NCBI GenBank assembly: GCA_027078545.1
Contig: JALWXN010000004.1
Span: 516,737 to 580,736 of the forward strand
From: Nitrososphaeria archaeon
Lineage (GTDB): Archaea > Thermoproteota > Nitrososphaeria > Geothermarchaeales > JDFR-13
Length of the DNA: 64,000 nucleotides
Direction: 5' to 3'
A program made the translations under genes and the position numbers. The notes under the pieces are model-generated. The model had not been told where the DNA came from and ran no database searches. It saw nothing but the letters and a program-made list of their open reading frames with translations. This document shows, in pieces, positions 31,473 to 40,185 of this stretch. Each line of letters opens with the position of its first letter. Within the stretch, counting starts at the first letter, position 1.

Positions 31473-33258
31473 CCTCCAACCCTTCCTAGTCTGGTTCTAA
31501 CACCAAGGAGGACTACGAGGTTCTGACAGGGCTCTTCATCTTTCAACCCTTCCTAGTCTGGTTTTAACCGTTTCCTCGAGGCTGAGAGGGTCCCTCAGGA
31601 GGTGAAGGGGAATGGAATGCTTTCAACCCTTCCTAGTCTGGTTTTAACACGTGAAGCACGACGTCCCCCTGCTTGGCGCTCGTAAGATCGAGCTTTCAAC
31701 CCTTCCTAGTCTGGTTTTAACGAAAACGTTTTACGCAATGTATTCTACAAGTAATATGTTTCTCTTTCAACCCTTCCTAGTCTGGTTTTAACTACTCAGA
31801 AACATCAAAGAGCTAATAGAAATATATTGTGCTTTCAACCCTTCCTAGTCTGGTTTTAACTCAAACGCCATACTCTATCACCTCCTCTAGAACTCACACT
31901 GCTTTCAACCCTTCCTAGTCTGGTTTTAACTATAAGCCGATACTGAAACTGTTTATGCCGTATCTAGCGCTTTCAACCCTTCCTAGTCTGGTTTTAACAA
32001 ACTGGTATGGCGATTACTGATGTCATTAGACTTGCAAGCTTTCAACCCTTCCTAGTCTGGTTTTAACATAGTAGGCTCAAGTACTTCTCGGTCTTGTGGC
32101 TTGGCATCACCTTTCAACCCTTCCTAGTCTGGTTTTAACATCGTCAAGACAGCAAGACCATCACCCCCGCCACTAGAACGCTTTCAACCCTTCCTAGTCT
32201 GGTTTTAACTGGTATGATGGCCTGTCTCAGGAGTAGCTTCATCATGCTGACTTTCAACCCTTCCTAGTCTGGTTTTAACCGTCCGGCTTGAGCTTGTGGA
32301 ACGGGACTACTACACAACTTTCAACCCTTCCTAGTCTGGTTTTAACATCGTCAAGACAGCAAGACCATCACCCCCGCCACTAGAACGCTTTCAACCCTTC
32401 CTAGTCTGGTTTTAACAAGTTGTTCGACGATTGGAAAAGTGTTTTTCATCTCGTTTACTTTCAACCCTTCCTAGTCTGGTTTTAACCTTCTCTGGGGTGG
32501 TGGCTTCCTGCCGCAGAGTATTGTTGTTCCCTTTCAACCCTTCCTAGTCTGGTTTTAACCATCCTGGTACAGGGAGCAGGACAGTAAACATAGATCTTAC
32601 TTTCAACCCTTCCTAGTCTGGTTTTAACACGGGAAAGTCTACACTAGCACTACGCATGATGAAATATGTCCTTTCAACCCTTCCTAGTCTGGTTTTAACA
32701 CAGATACCGATTCCCGCCAATGTTGTTGTCCGTTTTATTCACTTTCAACCCTTCCTAGTCTGGTTTTAACACTACGTAAAACTGATGACGAAGACGGGAT
32801 AGAGGATGAAGCTTTCAACCCTTCCTAGTCTGGTTTTAACTTCATCATGCGTAGTGCTAGTGTAGACTTTCCCGTTCCCTTCTTTCAACCCTTCCTAGTC
32901 TGGTTTTAACATGGGTGTTCTGTCAGGCTTATAAGCCTGAACCGATTTCTCTTTCAACCCTTCCTAGTCTGGTTTTAACGTATCTCCCGCCGAATATCTG
33001 GGTGGAGGTAGAAGTCCTTGACTTTCAACCCTTCCTAGTCTGGTTTTAACTGGATGATGAAGGGAAGGTGGTGAAGACCATCCCGAAGAGCTTTCAACCC
33101 TTCCTAGTCTGGTTTTAACATGACGGTAGCGGAAACCCGACAGGGGTCGCAGTCTACATACTTTCAACCCTTCCTAGTCTGGTTTTAACATATATATGAT
33201 GTGCTCCACATCTTCAGGTTGTAGGGAGCCTTTCAACCCTTCCTAGTCTGGTTTTAAC
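31473..33258 (-). CRISPR. CRISPR array 3: 26 repeats, 25 spacers
   Basis: 29-bp repeat CTTTCAACCCTTCCTAGTCTGGTTTTAAC, one base different from array 2; degenerate distal copy 31473-31501; leader-proximal copy 33230-33258. Confidence 0.99.
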
Positions 33259-33401
33259 CCGTGGGTTTTCTTCTGTTTCTATATAGACGTTTTTGGTGTT
33301 TCTATTATTTAAGTTTTATGTGTGTCAAACCTTTGATCCTGCAGGGGGTTTATAAAGATGTGACGCAGAAAAGTATATAAAGCTTTATAAAGGGGGGTCT
33401 T
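33259..33401 (-). promoter_or_regulatory. Leader of CRISPR array 3 (divergent to cas6 of module C)
   Basis: Near-identical to the array 2 leader (11420-11562); contains several TATA-like boxes. Confidence 0.9.
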
Positions 33402-33432
33402 TGGGGCTGGTTCTGTTTTATGAATTTTTGAT

Positions 33433-34299
33433 GTGATGGTTTTTGATGTGAGGTTGCTTCTCCGTCTTAGGGCATTGGGAGATTTTGATTATGATCTGGA
33501 GTATTACCCCCGTGTCCAGGGCTTCCTCTATGATCTGCTTAGGGGGAGTGACTATGACTTTCTGCATGACGCGATGGGTGATAAGTTCTTCTGCTTCTCC
33601 AACATCTTCCCCGTCCCCCTTGATAGGGATACTGGGGATAAGCAGGTGGCTAGCCACGAAGATGCTTCTAATGGAGAGGAGGAGGCGTCTGTCGATGCGT
33701 ATCAGATTAGGAGGGGTGATGTTAAGTATCTAATCATATCGACTCCGGATAAGAGGCTTTTCCAAGCCTTTGAAGACGGGCTTAGGGAGCATAGGGATAG
33801 CCAGGGGGGTGTGGCCCGCTTCGGCAATATGGTCTTCCAGGTACTGGACTGGAAGCGTGTCAATGTCAGGGTTCCTGACCATCCATTCATCATCAGGTCG
33901 GCCACCCCGGTTGTCTATAGGATATATAGGCCGAGATATGGGGAGCTCGGGATAAGGAGTGATAAGGAGTATGTATATTGGCGGGAGGAGTATGGATTGG
34001 ACACCCTCCTCAGGCTTATTAGGGAGGATATATCCACTAAGCACCTCATCTTCTATGGCCGCCCACCGTATACGCTTGACTTCATCAAGAGGATAAGGTT
34101 TGTGAAGTCGGTTAGCGCCCACTTCACGATGAACCGTAGGAGGGTCCAGGTCGTCGGGTCGATAATAGAGATCCATATCGACGATCCACTAGACAGGGAG
34201 GCGAAGAGGGTCGTCCGCTTCTTCCTGGATACTGGGCTTGGTGAGAGGAATCCCTTGGGCTTCGGCTTCATTAATATAATTCGTCGAAAGAATCGTTGA
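33433..34299 (+). CDS. cas6: CRISPR repeat endoribonuclease Cas6 (module C)
   Basis: 288 aa; C-terminal DTGLGERNPLGFGFINII glycine-rich loop; starts ~32 bp from array 3 leader. Confidence 0.9.
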   Translation: MMVFDVRLLLRLRALGDFDYDLEYYPRVQGFLYDLLRGSDYDFLHDAMGDKFFCFSNIFPVPLDRDTGDKQVASHEDASNGEEEASVDAYQIRRGDVKYLIISTPDKRLFQAFEDGLREHRDSQGGVARFGNMVFQVLDWKRVNVRVPDHPFIIRSATPVVYRIYRPRYGELGIRSDKEYVYWREEYGLDTLLRLIREDISTKHLIFYGRPPYTLDFIKRIRFVKSVSAHFTMNRRRVQVVGSIIEIHIDDPLDREAKRVVRFFLDTGLGERNPLGFGFINIIRRKNR

Positions 34300-34389
34300 T
34301 CAGCCCTGAAAAAGGCTTTGGAGACTGTCTATGCCCTGTTTAGCCGTCAAAATTGATTTATATAATTGTGTATAGCCATATTATCCTTA

Positions 34390-34407
34390 GCCCGTTTCCT
34401 AACGGGC
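34390..34407 (+). promoter_or_regulatory. Perfect 7-bp stem / 4-nt loop hairpin in predicted 5' leader of the type I interference operon
   Basis: GCCCGTT-TCCT-AACGGGC; TATA-like tttatataatt at ~34350; ORF ATG at 34432. Confidence 0.6.
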
Positions 34408-34431
34408 CCAGCGTCGTGTGGGGTGTATCCT

Positions 34432-34779
34432 ATGGAGGCCTCCCGATACGTCAAGGCCTTCAACTGGGCCTTTATGGTGGGGAAGCTCATCATGGATAGC
34501 CAGGGTAGGGATGAGGGTGAGAAGCTCCTTAAGAGGCTGCTCTACGACCTTAGGGGTGAGGACCTGCCTGGCCGATTCAGGGATGTCCTTATGCAGGATA
34601 TTTACTACCTCCAGACTGCCAGGGAGGTGGAGAGTCTGAAGAGCATCAGCGTGCCTCGATTCATCCTGGAGGAGGGCCTCTATGGGGACCGTTTCTACTA
34701 TCTGAAGTCCGCTATTATAGCGGGCTTCATGAATGCCCTGGCATCCTCGTATGGTGGAGGTGAGGAGGGTGGCGAGTAA
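34432..34779 (+). CDS. Small helical Cas protein, probable small subunit (Csa5/Cas11-like)
   Basis: ~115 aa, MEASRYVKAFNWAFMVGKLIM...FYYLKSAIIAGFMNALAS; immediately upstream of cas7 as in type I-A loci. Confidence 0.55.
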   Translation: MEASRYVKAFNWAFMVGKLIMDSQGRDEGEKLLKRLLYDLRGEDLPGRFRDVLMQDIYYLQTAREVESLKSISVPRFILEEGLYGDRFYYLKSAIIAGFMNALASSYGGGEEGGE

Positions 34780-35692
34780 GACGATCTCAATCGGGATAAT
34801 AGGACGGATAACCGGGAACGTGAACGCCGATGGTGTCGTGGGCCAGCGCATACTGATCAAGAAGATGTACTCCACCAAGGGTGAGGTCATACCCTTCGTA
34901 TCGGCCCGTGCGGTTAAGAGGGCCATCAGGGATGAGCTGATGAACCGTGGATTCAAGATAGACCCCTTCATAAAGGGGAAGAAGGGAGCGCTAGACCTGT
35001 CAGACAGCGGCAAGCCCGATGAATATGTCGACAACGACCTATTCGGATACATGGTGCCCGTCTCTGGGGAGAGGGCGTGGATCAGGCAGGCACCAGTGGC
35101 GATTTCGTACTTCAAGGCTTTGAGGGACACGCCTGTCAGGGCGGAATTTGGTGGTAGGTTTCCCAGGCCACATGGGCCGAGTGGCGACCCTGTACCCTTT
35201 GAGGTTGAGGTGGCTGACTTCATAGGTAGGGTCTGTAGCATCGTGTACGACTATATAGGTGACTTCACGAAGGAGGTGGAGGCCGGTAATAATAGTATTA
35301 AGACACCAGTCCTGAGTAATGATGAGCGTAGGAAGCGGCTAGGAGCCTTCCTAGACATATTCCTCACCCCAAGCTATGTACTGCCTAGGAGGACTAACAG
35401 CCTGGTTATGCCCGAGTATATCTTGGCAGTGGCCGCCTTCTCAAAGGTCGGTCCAATACCCGTCTGCAACTACCTTGACATCGATGCAGATGGTAATGTT
35501 GATCTCAACCTTCTCAGAGGTCTCGTAAAGATGAAGGAGAAGTATAGGGGCGATGTAGAGATCTTTATCATAGCGTATAAGGATGCTGTGAGGATAATGG
35601 ATGATCCAGTCCTAAGAGAGATAGCCTATGTTGTCGATGATCCGGACTACGTGGTCAATAAGCTGGTAGACCTGATGTTCCCTAAGGAGTAG
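34751..35692 (+). CDS. cas7: Cas7 backbone protein (DevR/Csa2/Cst2 superfamily)
   Basis: SIGIIGRITGNVNADGVVGQRILIKKMYSTKGEVIPFVSARAVKRAIRDEL; start chosen at ATG 34751 (alternative 34733). Confidence 0.88.
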   Translation: MVEVRRVASKTISIGIIGRITGNVNADGVVGQRILIKKMYSTKGEVIPFVSARAVKRAIRDELMNRGFKIDPFIKGKKGALDLSDSGKPDEYVDNDLFGYMVPVSGERAWIRQAPVAISYFKALRDTPVRAEFGGRFPRPHGPSGDPVPFEVEVADFIGRVCSIVYDYIGDFTKEVEAGNNSIKTPVLSNDERRKRLGAFLDIFLTPSYVLPRRTNSLVMPEYILAVAAFSKVGPIPVCNYLDIDADGNVDLNLLRGLVKMKEKYRGDVEIFIIAYKDAVRIMDDPVLREIAYVVDDPDYVVNKLVDLMFPKE

Positions 35693-35703
35693 GGACTGGG
35701 CTG

Positions 35704-36402
35704 GTGATGAAGGCGGTACTTGTTGAGGTGGAGTTCCCCGAGGCGGTCTTCACCTCCCACTACACCAAGGGCTTCAGGGAGACCTATCTAATACCACTCC
35801 CCACATCCGTAGCAGGGATGTTCGGCGCCATGCTGGGCATAGAGAGGTATAATATGCCCAGCTTCATCAGGAACAAGTGGTTCGGGGCGAAGCTACTATC
35901 CTATAATGGTGTAGGGAGAGAGATCTACTTGTTCCCAAAGATTAAGGGAAAGGCTGATAAAAACACGTGGAATGTGGAGTGGGCCCCCGCGTTCCAGGGC
36001 ATAGTGAATAACCCCAGGTATCTAATAGCAATGGCATCTGAGGATGAGGGACTCCTCAGAGACGTTCTACGGAGCTTGGGTAGGGGCTTGGTATACCTCC
36101 CATATGGAGGGCTTAACGACTTCATAGCCCTGGATGTAGAGGTTCACGGGGATCTCTACGACGTAGAGCTTACTAAGGAGGTTGAAGGGTATGCTCCTGA
36201 GGATGATGTGGCGACGGTCATACCGATGGAGGATGGGGAGATGTATAAGTCCTATGTGAAGTATCGTGGAGATGTTGCCACATTCATAATGGTCTATAGG
36301 GCCAGGATCAGGCTGAAGAGGGAGGTATACGCAGTGAAGGACTATGGAGTCCCCCTCTACGAGATCGGGGAGAACTTTAATTATCTGGTGATGGGTAGGT
36401 GA
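35704..36402 (+). CDS. cas5: Cas5
   Basis: VEVEFPEAVFTSHYTKGFRETYLIPLPTSVAGMFGAMLGIE is a Cas5 N-terminal signature; between cas7 and cas3. Confidence 0.88.
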   Translation: MMKAVLVEVEFPEAVFTSHYTKGFRETYLIPLPTSVAGMFGAMLGIERYNMPSFIRNKWFGAKLLSYNGVGREIYLFPKIKGKADKNTWNVEWAPAFQGIVNNPRYLIAMASEDEGLLRDVLRSLGRGLVYLPYGGLNDFIALDVEVHGDLYDVELTKEVEGYAPEDDVATVIPMEDGEMYKSYVKYRGDVATFIMVYRARIRLKREVYAVKDYGVPLYEIGENFNYLVMGR

Positions 36403-38660
36403 TCTGGAGGCCTAGGAAGATGATCGCCTGGGACGATCCTAATACTAAGGAGAGCCATCCCTGCAAACCCCTAGCAAGACATATTGAGGAGATTAGGAAG
36501 TTCTATGGCGTACTTAGGAGGCAGTACGACCCAGCTGTAGACCCCAGTCTAATAGGCTGGGCTGAGGAGATCATAGAGAAGGTCATCGATTATCACGACA
36601 TGGGGAAGCTGCATCCCGACTGGTCGGTACGCCAGGACAGGAGGACTATAAACCATTCCGAGATGTCCGTAAGATGGATACTGGATCACCTCCCAAGCCT
36701 CGGGATGCCCGGTATAGATACTAGGGAGTTCTGGCTCATGGTCTACCTCATCCTCAAGCACCATAGTAGACTCTCCAAACCCGCTTTGACAGGGATTAGA
36801 GACAGGGAGCTAAAGACCTTCCTAGAGGAGTATTTCGAACCGACCATAATGCCAGGCAGTGTCTCCTTGTTTGACATCCTACTCGGCCTCAGTTTTGAGG
36901 AGGCCGTGGTACTGGCGGATCTCTACGGCATGTTCAAGGTCGCTGACATGTTTTCAGCCCTCGACATATGTGTAGCGGATATAGATCCCTCACTCCAGAT
37001 AAGCATAGATAAGGTCAAGAATATGCTTAGTGAGGACGGATCACTAGACATGAACAGGTTTAACAGTCAGAAGAAGCTGGTGGATGCTGCTGATATAACC
37101 TTGTTGAGGGCGTATACGGGATGGGGCAAGACGACAGCCTCAATACTCTATGCCGTCTCTTCAGGCAGGAGAAGGGTGTTCTATATCCTCCCAACCATTA
37201 CAGCCATCAACAAGTTCTATGAGAGGATGAGTAGGGCCTTCGGAGATGTGGTAGGGAAGTATTTCTACCTGTATGAGTGGGAGAAGGGATCCAAGAAGGA
37301 TATTGATGACGAGCTGGTGAAGAGGGATCTCCTAAACACGCTGATGATTGAGCGTCTCTTCCTGAGATACCCAATAACCATAACCACTATCGACCAGCTG
37401 ATACTCACATTCCTAAGGATATTCAAGTATCACCTACGTAGGTTCAGCTTCTACAACTCGGTTCTCATCTTCGACGAGGTCCATCTATACACCCCTAGGC
37501 TTATGGCACTCCTCCTGTTATTCCTTAGGCAGTTCCACCGTATCTATAGGCTCAGAACCCTCATCATGTCCGCCACGCTACCCACTCCATTGATCGACTT
37601 TATCAAAGAGTATTTGGGTGCTGATGGTACAAGGGTGGATGTATTTGACCATCGGGACGGTTATATGGGTAGAAGGCGTGTCATGTACGAGGTTAGGGAT
37701 GAGTCGATATTCGACGTATTGGATGAAGTCGTTAGCCGATTTAATAGGGGGGAGTCAGTACTGGTTATCCTAAACACGGTTGATAGGGCTGTTGAGGCGG
37801 CCCGTCTTCTTAGGGATAAGGTGGGTGGTGACGGCTCATCAGTGGTTCTCCTCCACAGTAGGTATATGTATGTGGATAGGGAGAGGATAGAGAGGCGGGT
37901 AGAGAGACTCGTCAGGAGTGGTAAACCCCATATCTTCGTCTCCACACAGGTTTCCGAGGTCAGCCTGGACATATCCTATAGCTATCTCTATACCGAGGCT
38001 GCTCCTCTCTCCTCCATCATACAGAGGTTCGGGAGGGTTAATAGGCGTGGTGAGTATGAAACGGTGATTGACAGGGTGAATGCAACTATACTTACCGAGG
38101 TAGGAGGAGATGGAGGGGATTCCGGGAACAAGTATGCCCCATATAGTAAGTATGAGGTGTTGGAGACCATCGATGTTCTACGGGGTTATGAGGGTGATAA
38201 GCTGAGGAATGAGCTCCAGCTCCTCGAGGAGTATGACAGGAGGTTTGATGTAAACGAGTATCTAAAGGAGCTGAAGAATATGAGGCTAGAGTCCCTCCTT
38301 AGGGAGAATGGATATCTAATCGCGCTGGATCTGAGTGAGGAGTCTGTTAAGAAGCTTATAGACTATAGGAATAGGGATAGCGTACTCGCCATACCCAATC
38401 CCGAGACGATGATCATTGATGATGAGGGTAGGAAGCGTGAGTTGGCCGAGCTCATAGAAACCCTGAGCAGCCCCGGCCTGCCATATGAGGATAGGCGGAT
38501 CCTGCTTACAAGGCTGAAGGGATACCTCGTGCCCATGCCGATCTACTTCCTCGCTGAGGGGGGCCGTTGGAGGGGCTTCCCCATCGTCGATATGGATGGA
38601 TACGTGTATAGTCCGTATTATGGATTTGCGAAGGTAGAGGTGATAGAGTATGTCCACTAA
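36399..38660 (+). CDS. cas3: Cas3 with N-terminal HD nuclease and helicase domains
   Basis: YHDMGKLHPDW...INHSEMS HD motifs; TGWGKTTASIL Walker A; LIFDEVHLY; MSATLP; VSTQVSEVSLDISYSYL; QRFGRVNRRG. Confidence 0.95.
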   Translation: MIWRPRKMIAWDDPNTKESHPCKPLARHIEEIRKFYGVLRRQYDPAVDPSLIGWAEEIIEKVIDYHDMGKLHPDWSVRQDRRTINHSEMSVRWILDHLPSLGMPGIDTREFWLMVYLILKHHSRLSKPALTGIRDRELKTFLEEYFEPTIMPGSVSLFDILLGLSFEEAVVLADLYGMFKVADMFSALDICVADIDPSLQISIDKVKNMLSEDGSLDMNRFNSQKKLVDAADITLLRAYTGWGKTTASILYAVSSGRRRVFYILPTITAINKFYERMSRAFGDVVGKYFYLYEWEKGSKKDIDDELVKRDLLNTLMIERLFLRYPITITTIDQLILTFLRIFKYHLRRFSFYNSVLIFDEVHLYTPRLMALLLLFLRQFHRIYRLRTLIMSATLPTPLIDFIKEYLGADGTRVDVFDHRDGYMGRRRVMYEVRDESIFDVLDEVVSRFNRGESVLVILNTVDRAVEAARLLRDKVGGDGSSVVLLHSRYMYVDRERIERRVERLVRSGKPHIFVSTQVSEVSLDISYSYLYTEAAPLSSIIQRFGRVNRRGEYETVIDRVNATILTEVGGDGGDSGNKYAPYSKYEVLETIDVLRGYEGDKLRNELQLLEEYDRRFDVNEYLKELKNMRLESLLRENGYLIALDLSEESVKKLIDYRNRDSVLAIPNPETMIIDDEGRKRELAELIETLSSPGLPYEDRRILLTRLKGYLVPMPIYFLAEGGRWRGFPIVDMDGYVYSPYYGFAKVEVIEYVH

Positions 38661-39627
38661 GAGTATAAATTACTGGGAGGAGATCAATAGATGGCTTAGT
38701 CTTAGAAGAAAATATACATATACCCTAGAAATAGCAGCCCATAATATTTCTGGTATTAACTTCATGAGTACGAGGGGACCAGCAAAAAGATTGGATGATG
38801 ATTTAAAAGAAGGGAGGGACTACTTCGATAGCCTTATTGAGGTCTTAGATCATATGAAACGGTCAGACGAATACAAAGCCAGCGTTGTTCCAACTATGGT
38901 GTCTTGGAATAAAGGAAGGGGTCTATGGATAAAAAATGTCGAGCCATCGAGTATTGAGAAGGGATATTTTGCATATATGGTTACAACTGGACTTGGTTAT
39001 AGACCTCATAGGGAAGCTATAGTCATTGTTAACTTCATAGGCGATATGGATTTGGAGTCTAAGGCCAAGCTATGGCAGTATATCTTCCGGAGGGAGGATA
39101 TAGGGTCGCCATTAAGACCTAATTGGAAGGTAATTAGCAGTGGCTCATTCGACTACGATATTCCCTTAAATGTAGAGGGGAAGCCCTTGTCGTACGTATT
39201 CGCAACGGCTATCCTTATACAGTATGCAAAGTTTCTGGGACAGACACAGGCATTAGACCCGGATGCCGATCTCTCTATGGTGGTGCTAACGGTAGGAAGG
39301 AGTATACCCAATGAGCTCCAGGTATTTACACGGATAAACAGACTGGTGGGGCATTGGTTCGACGATGTTATTAATAATAAGGGTAGGGGTTCAAGCGGCT
39401 TCGGACGCTTCGTCGGGTCACTCTACATATCTGATATGAAGTATAGGGATAAGTCTGTATCCATGCTTAACAAGTTCCTCCACAGTTTCCTCAATGGCCA
39501 GGTGTCTGGTGAGCTCCTGGATAAGCTGATAAACCTAAGGGTCACATACATGTTGGGTGAGGTTATTAAGAGCAAGGGTCGTGCCTATGGATTCCGGGGA
39601 GCCCAGTTCTTCTTCTCCAAGCTATGA
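38650..39627 (+). CDS. Unrecognised 325-aa Cas-operon protein at the position of the type I-A Cas8a; putative large-subunit (Cas8) analogue
   Basis: Overlaps cas3 stop and cas4 start; no motif recognised; no other large-subunit candidate in the operon. Confidence 0.5.
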   Translation: MSTKSINYWEEINRWLSLRRKYTYTLEIAAHNISGINFMSTRGPAKRLDDDLKEGRDYFDSLIEVLDHMKRSDEYKASVVPTMVSWNKGRGLWIKNVEPSSIEKGYFAYMVTTGLGYRPHREAIVIVNFIGDMDLESKAKLWQYIFRREDIGSPLRPNWKVISSGSFDYDIPLNVEGKPLSYVFATAILIQYAKFLGQTQALDPDADLSMVVLTVGRSIPNELQVFTRINRLVGHWFDDVINNKGRGSSGFGRFVGSLYISDMKYRDKSVSMLNKFLHSFLNGQVSGELLDKLINLRVTYMLGEVIKSKGRAYGFRGAQFFFSKL

Positions 39628-40147
39628 GGACTTCCCATTGGATGAGTTTGTCAGGGGCGTCGAGATATATTATTCAGTCGTCTGCCCCACCAAGCTATGG
39701 CTCTTCATGAAGGGCCTGGGTAGGGAGCATGAGAGCAGCCTCGTGATACTCGGTCGGCTACTACATGAGAGGTTCTTCAAGAGGAGGGTGAAGAACGTAC
39801 TTGTTGAGGAGAAGGCCTCGATCGACTTCCTATCCTATGGAGATAAGATAGTCATCCATGAGGTGAAGCATAGTGATAAGCTCAGCCATGCTGATAGGCT
39901 ACAGATAATGTACTACATCCTAGTCCTCCTGAACAAGGGTGTGAATAAGGTCTACGGCGTCATCCACTATCCTAGGCAGAGGAGGAGGGAGAGGGTACGC
40001 CTAACCAAGGAGGGGTATAGGGAGATTATGGAGAGGATAAGGTTTATCGAGGAGCTCCGGAATAGTGATGAGATGCCCCCGCCGGAGTGGAAGCCGATAT
40101 GTAGGAGGTGTAGCTACCACGAGTTCTGCTGGCTGGAGGGGAGGTAG
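39587..40147 (+). CDS. cas4: Cas4 (module C)
   Basis: VVCPTKLWLF, KIVIHEVKHS, ICRRCSYHEFCW Cys cluster; start chosen at internal ATG. Confidence 0.92.
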   Translation: MDSGEPSSSSPSYEDFPLDEFVRGVEIYYSVVCPTKLWLFMKGLGREHESSLVILGRLLHERFFKRRVKNVLVEEKASIDFLSYGDKIVIHEVKHSDKLSHADRLQIMYYILVLLNKGVNKVYGVIHYPRQRRRERVRLTKEGYREIMERIRFIEELRNSDEMPPPEWKPICRRCSYHEFCWLEGR

Positions 40148-40185
40148 TGGGGCTAAGAGTATGTCTCCCCCAATATTTATAGGGG

